This document shows positions 34,783 through 42,051 of a stretch of DNA of 64,000 nt, piece by piece. The notes under the pieces were generated by a model that searched no databases, had not been told where the DNA came from, and worked only from the letters and a program-made list of their open reading frames with translations. A program made the translations under genes and the position numbers. The DNA comes from Streptomyces camponoticapitis (GTDB taxonomy: Bacteria; Actinomycetota; Actinomycetes; Streptomycetales; Streptomycetaceae). How positions within the stretch are numbered: the stretch's first letter is position 1; each line of letters opens with the position of its first letter. The DNA is taken from the NCBI RefSeq assembly GCF_014646115.1, contig NZ_BMMV01000013.1:158659-222658 (forward strand), read 5' to 3'.

Positions 34783-36212
34783 ACCAGAACCTCACCGCCC
34801 TCATCCCCGAACTCGCCCTGCTCGGCGCCGCCGTCATCGGCCTCGTCACCGGCTCCTGGCTGCCCCGCCGGCGCCAGTGGATCGTCGCGGCGCTCGCGGC
34901 CACCGCCTGTACGGCCGGTCTGACCGCCACCGCCGTCACCATGGCGACCGGCGGCGAACAGACCGTGTTCTCCGCCTCGTTCGCCGTCGACACCGCCACC
35001 GGGATCGGCCGGCTGATCGTCCTCGCCGCGCTGCTGCTGGTCATCGGCATGTCCGTGGAGACCGTGCGGAACCACCGGCGTGAGACCGAGTACTGGGTCC
35101 TGCTGCTGATGTCGGGCGGTGGCACGCTCGCCATGGTCGGCGCCAACGATCTGCTGATGCTGTTCGCCGGCTATCTGCTGGCCGGTCTGCCCGCGTACGC
35201 GCTCGCCGCCTTCGCGAAGGACGCCCGCGGCACCGAAGCCGCCCTGAAGTACTACCTGTTGGGGGCCCTGCTCGGCACCACCATGCTCGCCGGCACGGCG
35301 CTTCTGTACGGCGCCGGGCACGCGACCGACTACGCCGGGCTGAGCAAGGCCCTGCCCGACGCCCCCTACGGTCCCGTCGCCGTCGGACTCGTCGGCGTCC
35401 TGGCCGGTCTCTTCTTCAAGATCGGTGCGGTACCGGCCCACTTCTGGGTGCCCGACGTCAGTGACGGAGCCCTCGCGCCGGTCGCCGCCTACGTCACCAC
35501 CCTCCCCAAGATCGGTGGCCTGATCGCCGCGTACCGCCTTCTCCACCAGGCACTCGCCGGCGGTGACGTCAACTGGCCGCTGCTGCTGGCGATCGTCGCC
35601 GCGGTCACCATGACCCTGGGAAACCTGGCGGCGTTCTTCCAGACCTCCGTCAAACGCCTGCTCGCCTACTCCACCGTCAGCCAGGTCGGCTACCTCCTGA
35701 TGGCTCCCGCCGTCGCCACCCGCAGCGAACTCGCCCAGAAGAGCCTGCTGTTCTACCTCGCCGCCTACACCGTCACCAACCTCGGCGCCTTCGCCGTCGT
35801 CACCGAACTTCCCCGGGCCCGTGCCCTCACCGACTACCGCGGCCTCGCACGCTCGCACCCCGGCCTCGCGGCCGTGCTCGTCGTCTGTCTCCTCGGTCTG
35901 GTCGGCACCCCGCCCACCGGTGTCTTCCTCGGCAAACTGGAGATCTTCAGCGCGACGGTCGACGGCGGCTTCACCTGGCTCGCCGCCCTCGCCGTCGCCA
36001 ACACCGTCGCGTCCCTCTTCTACTACCTGCGCTGGCTCGGCCCGCTGTTCGCCACCACCGGCGCCGCGCCCGCCGCCGCGCCCGCCGCCGCGCACGCGGT
36101 ACTGGGGCGGTCCGCGGCCGTCACCGCCTACGCGGCGGCGGCTCTCTCACTGGCGCTCGGTATCGCGGGGCAGGCCGTCCTCACGCTCGCCGACGAGCCA
36201 CTGCTGCCGTGA
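34779..36212 (+). CDS. nuoN: NADH-quinone oxidoreductase subunit N-like antiporter
   Basis: This 477-aa protein starts with GTG overlapping the nuoM stop. It keeps TM7/TM8 lysines (LKYYLLGALLG and LFFKIGAVPAHFWVPDVSDGA) and FFQTSVKRLLAYSTVSQVGYLLM. The TM5 glutamate normally found in FLGLELLSLPLY is replaced: the matching segment LFAGYLLAGLPAY has Leu133. A C-terminal Ala/Pro run lies at about 435-450. It is the last gene of the operon; no dehydrogenase-module gene follows. Confidence 0.9.
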   Translation: MNQNLTALIPELALLGAAVIGLVTGSWLPRRRQWIVAALAATACTAGLTATAVTMATGGEQTVFSASFAVDTATGIGRLIVLAALLLVIGMSVETVRNHRRETEYWVLLLMSGGGTLAMVGANDLLMLFAGYLLAGLPAYALAAFAKDARGTEAALKYYLLGALLGTTMLAGTALLYGAGHATDYAGLSKALPDAPYGPVAVGLVGVLAGLFFKIGAVPAHFWVPDVSDGALAPVAAYVTTLPKIGGLIAAYRLLHQALAGGDVNWPLLLAIVAAVTMTLGNLAAFFQTSVKRLLAYSTVSQVGYLLMAPAVATRSELAQKSLLFYLAAYTVTNLGAFAVVTELPRARALTDYRGLARSHPGLAAVLVVCLLGLVGTPPTGVFLGKLEIFSATVDGGFTWLAALAVANTVASLFYYLRWLGPLFATTGAAPAAAPAAAHAVLGRSAAVTAYAAAALSLALGIAGQAVLTLADEPLLP

Positions 36213-36252
36213 AGTCCCGGGGGCGACGGACCACTTGACCCATCATGTTCAT

Positions 36253-36276
36253 GGTTATAACCTGTATTCTCATACA
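36253..36276. promoter_or_regulatory. Palindromic operator candidates upstream of kdgD
   Basis: GGTTATAACC (36253-36262) is a perfect palindrome. It is followed at once by TGTAT-TCTC-ATACA (36263-36276), a perfect inverted repeat. The stretch 36240-36295 is unusually AT-rich for this genome and lies 36 to 59 bp before the kdgD start. A GntR/FadR-type regulator of sugar-acid use would be the expected binder; none is encoded nearby. Confidence 0.55.
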
Positions 36277-36311
36277 TAGACAACATTCATAGGGGAAGCA
36301 GGGCCGGAGCG

Positions 36312-37271
36312 ATGGCAGGGCTGGGTGCGGAGACCGAGGTTGTGACGCGGCGGTTGCGTGAGGCGATGGCGGGCGGCGTTCTCTCCTTCCCCCTGACGAG
36401 TTTCCAGGAGGACGGCGCTCTCGACGTGGCGGCCCACCGGGCCTACCTGACGGCCCAGTTGGCCACCGAACCAGGCGCGGTCTTCCCCGCCTGCGGGACC
36501 GGCGAATTCAGCGGGCTGAATGAGGACGAGTACCGCGCGGTCGTCACAGCCACGGTGGAGGTGGCCGACGGGCGGCTGCCCGTGGTCGCCGGCACCGGCT
36601 ACGGCTGGGCGCAGGCGCTGCGGTTCGCCCGGATCGCCGAGGAGGCGGGCGCCGACGCCCTGTTGGTGATGCCGCACTATCTGGTCGAGGCGACGCAGGA
36701 CGGTCTGGTGGAGCAGTTGCGCCGCATCGCCGACGGCACCCGGCTGCCGCTCGTCGCCTACCAGCGCGGCCCGGTCACCCTCACCCCCGAGGGCCTGCGC
36801 CGGATCGCGGACATCCCCACGGTCATCGGCCTCAAGGACGGCCACAGCGATCTCGACCGGCTCCAGCGCCTCACCCTCGCGGCGCCCGACGGCTTCCTCT
36901 TCTTCAACGGCGCCGCCACCGCCGAGATCCAGGCACGCGCGTACGCCACCGTCGGCGTCCCCGCCTACTCCTCCGCCGTCCACGCCTTCGCGCCCGAGAT
37001 CGCCGACGCCTTCTTCGCGGCGCTGCGGGACGGCGACGAGGCGACCGTGAACAATCTCCTGCGCGACTTCTACGTACCGTTCGTCGAACTGCGCGACCGC
37101 GTGCCCGGCTACGCCGTCGCCCTGGTCAAGGCAGCCGCCCGGCTGCGCGGCCTGCCCGTCGGTCCCGTACGCGCTCCGCTCACCGACCCGGGCCCGGCCG
37201 ACCTCGCCGACCTGGCGAAGATCCTCGACGAGGGCCTGAGCCTGGTCGGCGCCGCCGGACGACGCCCCTGA
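36312..37271 (+). CDS. kdgD: 5-dehydro-4-deoxyglucarate dehydratase
   Basis: This 319-aa class I aldolase-fold enzyme of the DapA superfamily converts 5-keto-4-deoxy-D-glucarate to alpha-ketoglutarate semialdehyde with loss of CO2 and water. Features are SFPLTSFQEDGALD, the substrate loop ACGTGEFSGLNEDEY, the Tyr in LVAYQRGPV and the Schiff-base Lys in VIGLKDGHSDLDRL. It forms a small catabolic operon with gudD, 75 bp downstream. Confidence 0.92.
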   Translation: MAGLGAETEVVTRRLREAMAGGVLSFPLTSFQEDGALDVAAHRAYLTAQLATEPGAVFPACGTGEFSGLNEDEYRAVVTATVEVADGRLPVVAGTGYGWAQALRFARIAEEAGADALLVMPHYLVEATQDGLVEQLRRIADGTRLPLVAYQRGPVTLTPEGLRRIADIPTVIGLKDGHSDLDRLQRLTLAAPDGFLFFNGAATAEIQARAYATVGVPAYSSAVHAFAPEIADAFFAALRDGDEATVNNLLRDFYVPFVELRDRVPGYAVALVKAAARLRGLPVGPVRAPLTDPGPADLADLAKILDEGLSLVGAAGRRP

Positions 37272-37346
37272 ACGGCCGTCCGAAGTCACCGACAGGCCCC
37301 CAGACCCTGGTGCCCGGGCACCCTCGTCGTGAAGGATTCCCAGACC

Positions 37347-38708
37347 ATGAACACCAGCCTGAGCACGAGCGCCAGCCCGAGAAGCCGGCCGACCGTCACC
37401 GCGTTCTCCGTCTACCCGGTCGCCGGCCGGGACAGCATGGAGCTGAACCTCTCCGGCGCGCACGGGCCCTACTTCACCCGTAACGTCGTGATCATCGAGG
37501 ACTCCGAGGGACGCACCGGGCTCGGCGAGGTGCCGGGCGGGGAGAAGATCACGCGGACGCTGCGGGACGCCGAATCCCTCGTGGTCGGCGCGAAGGTCGG
37601 CGACTTCAAGCGGGTCCTGCGGGAGATCGGGGAACGGTTCGCGGGCCGGGACTCAGGAGGCAGGGGCGGTCAGACCTTCGACCTGCGTACGACGGTCCAC
37701 GCCGTCACCGCGGTCGAGTCGGCGCTCCTGGATCTCCTGGGGCAGCACCTGGACGTACCCGTCGCGGCGCTGCTCGGCGACGGGCAGCAGCGCGACTCCG
37801 TGCGGGTGCTCGGCTACCTCTTCTACGTCGGTGACCCCGACCGGACCGACCTGGAGTACGTCCGGGAACCCGGCGCGGCCGAGGAGTGGTACCGCATCCG
37901 GCACGAGGAGGCCCTGACGCCCGAGGCGATCGTGCGCCAGGCCGAGGCCACCCACGCTCTGTACGGCTTCCGGGACTTCAAGCTCAAGGGCGGTGTCCTT
38001 CAGGGCGCGGAGGAGGTCAAGGCCGTACGCGCCCTCAAAGAACGCTTCCCCGAGGCCCGGATCACCCTCGACCCGAACGGCGCGTGGTCGCTGCGCGAGG
38101 CGGTCGAGCTGTGCTCGCCGCTGGTCGGTACGCTCGCCTACGCGGAGGACCCGTGCGGCGCCGAGGACGGCTACTCCGGGCGCGAGATCCTGGCCGAGTT
38201 CCGCCGCGCCACCGGTCTCCCGACGGCCACGAACATGGTCGCGACCGACTGGCGCCAGCTGACCCAGGCGCTGGCCCTTCAGTCGGTGTCCATCCCGCTC
38301 GCCGACCCGCACTTCTGGACCATGCAGGGCTCGGTCCGCGTCGCCCAGCTCTGTCAGGCGAGCGGTCTGACCTGGGGATGTCACTCCAACAACCACTTCG
38401 ACATCTCCCTGGCCATGGTGACCCACTGCGGCGCCGCCGCTCCCGGCGACTACAACGCCCTGGACACCCACTGGATCTGGCAGGAAGGTCTGGAGCGGCT
38501 CACCACGGCTCCACCGCGCATCGTCGGGGGCGAGATCGCCGTCCCCGACGCTCCCGGCCTCGGGGTGCGGATCGACATGGAGCGGCTCCTCGCGGCCCAC
38601 GAGCTCTACCGGGAGAAGGCGCTGGGCGCGCGCGACGACGCCACCGGGATGCGGTATCTCGTCCCCGACTGGGAGTTCGACGCGAAGCGGCCCTGCCTGG
38701 TGCGCTGA
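37347..38708 (+). CDS. gudD: Glucarate dehydratase
   Basis: This 453-aa enolase-superfamily enzyme dehydrates D-glucarate (and often L-idarate) to 5-keto-4-deoxyglucarate, the substrate of KdgD. It shows the KxK motif (FRDFKLKGG), the metal ligands in ITLDPNGAWSL, YAEDPCGAEDGYSG and ATNMVATDW, and the His base in GCHSNNHFDISLAM. The ATG at 37347 follows GAAGGA. Length is typical of the family. Together the two enzymes provide cytosolic aldarate breakdown. Confidence 0.93.
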   Translation: MNTSLSTSASPRSRPTVTAFSVYPVAGRDSMELNLSGAHGPYFTRNVVIIEDSEGRTGLGEVPGGEKITRTLRDAESLVVGAKVGDFKRVLREIGERFAGRDSGGRGGQTFDLRTTVHAVTAVESALLDLLGQHLDVPVAALLGDGQQRDSVRVLGYLFYVGDPDRTDLEYVREPGAAEEWYRIRHEEALTPEAIVRQAEATHALYGFRDFKLKGGVLQGAEEVKAVRALKERFPEARITLDPNGAWSLREAVELCSPLVGTLAYAEDPCGAEDGYSGREILAEFRRATGLPTATNMVATDWRQLTQALALQSVSIPLADPHFWTMQGSVRVAQLCQASGLTWGCHSNNHFDISLAMVTHCGAAAPGDYNALDTHWIWQEGLERLTTAPPRIVGGEIAVPDAPGLGVRIDMERLLAAHELYREKALGARDDATGMRYLVPDWEFDAKRPCLVR

Positions 38709-38735
38709 GGCCGCGGGCGGTGGGCAGATAATAGA

Positions 38736-38773
38736 CAAGTAACTTGGCAAAGTTTCTTGCGTGGTTCTACGGT
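38736..38773 (+). promoter_or_regulatory. MarR operator overlapping -35, leaderless promoter
   Basis: CAAGTAACTT-GGCA-AAGTTTCTTG (38736-38759) is a 10-bp inverted repeat with one mismatch. The -35 TTGGCA (38744-38749) lies in its centre. The -10 TACGGT (38768-38773) follows after 18 bp, and the ATG comes six bases later, without a ribosome binding site. Binding would block RNA polymerase directly. Confidence 0.65.
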
Positions 38774-38779
38774 GGGGCC

Positions 38780-39250
38780 ATGACCACGAATCCCGGACCG
38801 CCGCGGTCCGTCGCGACCGCCCAGCGCCTCAACGACGCGATCAAGCGGCTGCGCGCACGCCTGCGCAGCGAGTCCGGGCATCACGCGATCGGCCTGACCA
38901 CCACGCAGCTCGCCGTGCTGGGGAGCGTCGTACGGGAAGGCCCGGTCACCGCCGCCCGGCTCGCCTCGCTGGAGCACGTCAGCCCGCAGTCCATCGCGCA
39001 GAGCCTGGCCGTGCTCAAGGCCGCCGGACTGATCCACGGCGAACCTGACGCGCGGGACGGCCGCAGGAAGCTCATGAGCCCCGATCCGTCCGCGACCGAA
39101 CTGATCGGCACACTGCTCGCGGGACGCGCCTCGTTCCTGTCGCGGGCCATCGACCATGTCGTCGCCCCCGACGAACTCGGCGAACTGGAGAAGGCCGTCG
39201 AACTGCTGGAGCGACTGGCCGCGGCGGACCTGGGCGACGGCGGCATATGA
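38780..39250 (+). CDS. MarR-family transcriptional regulator
   Basis: This 156-aa winged-helix regulator has helix 1 with ATAQRLNDAIKRLRARLR, the HTH core VTAARLASLEHVSPQSIAQSLAVLKAAGLI and the wing GEPDARDGRRKLMSPDPS. It is probably autoregulated by the inverted repeat over its own promoter. The cysteine-hydrolase-like gene 112 bp downstream on the same strand is the likely target. Confidence 0.88.
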   Translation: MTTNPGPPRSVATAQRLNDAIKRLRARLRSESGHHAIGLTTTQLAVLGSVVREGPVTAARLASLEHVSPQSIAQSLAVLKAAGLIHGEPDARDGRRKLMSPDPSATELIGTLLAGRASFLSRAIDHVVAPDELGELEKAVELLERLAAADLGDGGI

Positions 39251-39362
39251 GCACGGGCACCACCGGCACCCCCGGCACCCCCGAGGACGGCGCCCCCGCC
39301 CACACCCCGAGAACCACCAACCCCCCACCCGGTACCGGGAACCACGGCAAGGAGAACACCCC

Positions 39363-39959
39363 ATGAGCGCCCCCACCCCGCCCGCCATCGTCCCCGAGCG
39401 GACCGCCCTGCTGGCGATGGACTTCCAGAACGGGATCCTCCCGCTCGCCCCCGACCCCGACGCCCTGATCGACCGGGTCAAGGGCGCCATCGCCGACGTC
39501 CGCGCGGCCGGCGGCACCATCGGCTACGTCCGCGTCGCCTTCACCGAGGACGACTGGGCGGCGGTTCCCGAGACGAACAAGTCCTTCGCGCCGGCCGCCG
39601 CCTCGAAGAGCCTGCACCACGAGGACGCCGGTACCCGGATCGACGAGCGGATCGCCCCCGAGGACGGCGACATCGTCGTACGCAAGATCCGCATCGGCGC
39701 GGGCTCGACCACCGATCTCCACGAGCGGTTGCGTTCGCGCGGTGTCGACACGCTGATCCTCACCGGGATCAGCACCAGCGGTGTGGTCCTGTCCACGCTC
39801 ATCGACGCCGCCGACCGCGACTACCGCGTCTACGTCCTGTCCGACGGCGTCGCCGACCGTGACCCCGAGGTCCACCGGGTGCTGGTCGACAAGGTGTTCC
39901 GGTCCCGGGCCCATGTCATCGACACCGCCACGCTGCGCGAGCTCCTGCCGTCCGCCTGA
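39363..39959 (+). CDS. Isochorismatase-like hydrolase lacking the catalytic Cys
   Basis: This 198-aa protein has the isochorismatase/nicotinamidase fold. The first two catalytic-triad residues are present: Asp20 in LLAMDFQNG and Lys in IVVRKIRIGAG. The usual Cys in TG..T..CV is absent; the segment is LILTGISTSGVVLSTL, with Val at that position. This is a known variant group with unclear activity; it may bind ligands or use another mechanism, as in non-cysteine isochorismatases. Its gene follows marR after an interval rich in ACC/GGC. Confidence 0.82.
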   Translation: MSAPTPPAIVPERTALLAMDFQNGILPLAPDPDALIDRVKGAIADVRAAGGTIGYVRVAFTEDDWAAVPETNKSFAPAAASKSLHHEDAGTRIDERIAPEDGDIVVRKIRIGAGSTTDLHERLRSRGVDTLILTGISTSGVVLSTLIDAADRDYRVYVLSDGVADRDPEVHRVLVDKVFRSRAHVIDTATLRELLPSA

Positions 39960-40019
39960 CGCCCCGGCAACGCGGGCACAGATCCCGTACGTCTCCCACG
40001 ACGACGAGCCGCACGCGAC

Positions 40020-40070
40020 GGCGCCGCCGGTCCCGTCAGCCGATTGGCTGATCCGGGGCCCGGCAGCGCC
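40020..40070. terminator. Bidirectional hairpin between convergent genes
   Basis: GGCGCCGCCGG pairs with CCGGCAGCGCC (one mismatch), and a nested TCAGCC-GATT-GGCTGA stem forms the tip. It lies between the hydrolase (plus) and terD (minus) stop codons and can serve both. Confidence 0.65.
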
Positions 40071-40090
40071 GTCGTCGATCGGTGTGCGGG

Positions 40091-40666
40091 TCAGACACCC
40101 ACGCCGAAGTCGGTGGCGATGCCCGAGAGGCCGGAGGCGTAACCCTGGCCCACCGCGCGGAACTTCCACTCCGCGCCGTTGCGGTACAGCTCGCCGAAGA
40201 CCATCGCGGTCTCGGTGGACGCGTCCTCCGTGAGGTCGTAGCGCGCGAGTTCGGCGCCGCCGTCCTGGTTCACCACGCGGATGAACGCGTTGCGGACCTG
40301 GCCGAAGCTCTGGCCGCGCGACTCCGCCTCGTGGATCGAGACCGGGAAGACGATCTTGTCGACCTCGGCCGGGACGCCCGCGAGGTTGACCTTCACCGAC
40401 TCGTCGTCGCCCTCGCCCTCACCGGTGAGGTTGTCGCCGGTGTGCTCGACCGAACCGTCGGGGCTCTTCAGGTTGTTGTAGAAGATGAAGTGCTGGTCGG
40501 AGGGGACCTTGCCGTCCGCCTTGACGAGCAGCGCGCTCGCGTCGAGGTCGAAGTCGGCGCCGGTCGTGCTGCGCGCGTCCCAGCCCAGGCCGATGAGCAC
40601 CGCCGTCAGGCCCGGGGCCTCCTTGCTGAGCGAAACGTTGCCGCCTTTGGAGAGGGAAACTCCCAC
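40091..40666 (-). CDS. terD: TerD-family tellurium resistance-like protein
   Basis: This 191-aa calcium-binding TerD-fold protein has the N-terminal GVSLSKGGNVSLSKEAPGL, the Ca-site motifs GWDARSTTGADFDLDASALL and SIHEAESRGQSFGQVRNAFIRV, and the end WKFRAVGQGYASGLSGIATDFGV. The GTG at 40666 follows AGGAG and gives the canonical length. TerD proteins are linked to tellurite, phage and stress resistance and, in Streptomyces, to development. No terABC genes are adjacent, but a second TerD domain occurs in the vWA fusion at 47158-48570. Confidence 0.92.
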   Translation of the reverse strand: MGVSLSKGGNVSLSKEAPGLTAVLIGLGWDARSTTGADFDLDASALLVKADGKVPSDQHFIFYNNLKSPDGSVEHTGDNLTGEGEGDDESVKVNLAGVPAEVDKIVFPVSIHEAESRGQSFGQVRNAFIRVVNQDGGAELARYDLTEDASTETAMVFGELYRNGAEWKFRAVGQGYASGLSGIATDFGVGV

Positions 40667-40716
40667 GATCTTCTCCTGGTGCTCGATGGTGTGCTCACAG
40701 TGTGGACCGCTCAAAA

Positions 40717-40732
40717 TCTACAACACTGTAGA
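40717..40732. promoter_or_regulatory. Inverted repeat upstream of terD
   Basis: TCTACA-ACAC-TGTAGA is a perfect inverted repeat about 50 bp upstream of the terD start. It is in a short AT-rich segment and could be an operator or part of the promoter. Confidence 0.5.
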
Positions 40733-41000
40733 AGTCGATGGGACAGGTGCGTCAGGCATCCACGCGGCCGACGACCGACCGGCCCGGAGGCCCAACTCGC
40801 CTGCCCCGCACGGGAGAAAGGGCTTGCTTCCGGTGTACTGCGGGCGGCCTGAGGGCAACTTCGCCATGAAAGTAGACGGCGTTGTCGGGTTTGTGTCGTC
40901 GTCTGTCACGCCGGCGAACGGGACCGACGCGAACGAGACCGGGCCGAGCGGGACCTGGTCGAGCGAGAGAAGTCAACAAGTCGATGAGGGGACACCGCAG

Positions 41001-41309
41001 ATGACCATCGCGCCGGAGAGAGAGGCCGCGCCGGGCAGCCCCGGTCCCGGCGGCCCCGGTCCGGTCGGGCGCACGCAGTCGGTGGGGGAGCGGCGGCGCT
41101 CACCGAGCCGGCTGCGGGCCACCGACGTGTACGCGCTGCTGGGCGCCGCTGCCGCTGCCCTGTCCCTCACCGGGCTGATGTTCACCCGGCTGCTGCCCTT
41201 CAGCGGTGTCGTCGGTTTCCTGGTCGTCGAGCACGGAACGACCGACGCCATGTTCAACTTCCCCCAGGACAGCAGGACTTCGGACTATGTGAACGACCGC
41301 TTCGGATGA
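41001..41309 (+). CDS. Small membrane protein resembling a PstA-type N-terminus
   Basis: This 102-aa protein has a Pro/Gly-rich N-terminus (about 10-40) and a hydrophobic hairpin (about 47-80; DVYALLGAAAAALSLTGLMFTRLLPFSGVVGFLVVE). The hydrophobic part recalls the N-terminus of phosphate permease PstA as found in actinobacteria, but the remaining 200 residues of a permease are missing and the last 20 residues are hydrophilic. It may be a truncated permease remnant or an unrelated small membrane protein. Its stop overlaps the next start (ATGA), so it was at least once translated together with the lipoprotein-like gene. Confidence 0.4.
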   Translation: MTIAPEREAAPGSPGPGGPGPVGRTQSVGERRRSPSRLRATDVYALLGAAAAALSLTGLMFTRLLPFSGVVGFLVVEHGTTDAMFNFPQDSRTSDYVNDRFG

Positions 41310-41975
41310 CGGGAGGCGGGCGCCGACGCGGGGGCGCGGCGGCCTGGTGCACACTGCTCCTCGCGCTCACCGCGTGCGGTACGGTCCCCGGCCCCGGCCC
41401 CGGCCCGCGCCGCCCACGCACCGGCCGGCGCCCGCCTCCGCGCCTCCCTCTCCGCGTACGACGGCAGCGGACCCGATCTCGCCGAAGCTCCCCTCCCGCA
41501 CGCCCGGGACGGTGGCGCCCGGCGCCCCGGCCCCGCCGACCGTCGGCCCGAGCACCCCGGAGTCCCCCTCCACGAAGCCCTCCGGCAGCCCGAGCACGAC
41601 CGCACGGCCCACCGGGACCACGCTGCGGATCGGATCGTGGTCCGCCCGGATCGTCCGCGGTGGCCAGGAGCCGTCGACGCCTGCCGCGACGCCGTCCGGT
41701 GGGCGGGCCCCGACCTCGGCACCGAGGACGGCTACGCGATGCGTACGGCGGTCGTCGTCGGGCACGACTTCTGCGGCTTCGGACAGCTCGCGACGCCGGC
41801 GGTCTCCACGGTAGTCACCGTGGAGACGCCACGCGAGGTGCTGCGCTACCGCGTGTACGCCCGCCACCTCACCCCGGGCCGCGGCGCCCCGGCCCACGGC
41901 CTCTACTGGGGCGACCTGACCCTCCAGTCCTGCGTGGGCCCGGACACGGGCTTCAGCTATCTTCAGCGGCTGTGA
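41306..41975 (+). pseudogene. Lipoprotein-anchored sortase-like gene with two frameshifts
   Basis: Three frames join into one plausible protein. Frame A (from ATG 41306) gives a lipoprotein signal ending in the lipobox LTAC. Frame B continues from within about 41385-41410 with a Pro/Ser/Thr linker and TTLRIGSWSARIVRGGQE. Frame C continues from about 41660-41675 with VDACRDAVRWAGPDLG, then VVGHDFCGFGQLA and DLTLQSCVGPDTGFSYLQRL, which carry the His, the TLxxC-type Cys and a final Arg of a sortase-like fold. Both shifts are of the same type (one base short) and lie in GC-rich runs, so assembly error is possible. As it stands the gene is broken. Confidence 0.55.
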
Positions 41976-42039
41976 CGACGACGGTCCGGGCCCTCACGGG
42001 CCGTCCGATTCGTTCAAGACCCGCACCGGGCGGCCTGCC

Positions 42040-42045
42040 TACCGT
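42040..42045 (+). promoter_or_regulatory. -10 element of a leaderless transcript
   Basis: TACCGT lies six bases before the ATG of the FAD oxidase gene with no Shine-Dalgarno sequence in between. The upstream TTCAAG is only a weak -35. Confidence 0.4.
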
Positions 42046-42051
42046 GGCCCC

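Noticed and set aside
41001..41309. Complete phosphate permease PstA
   Set aside because: Only the first hydrophobic segment is similar; the transport domain is missing in all frames downstream.
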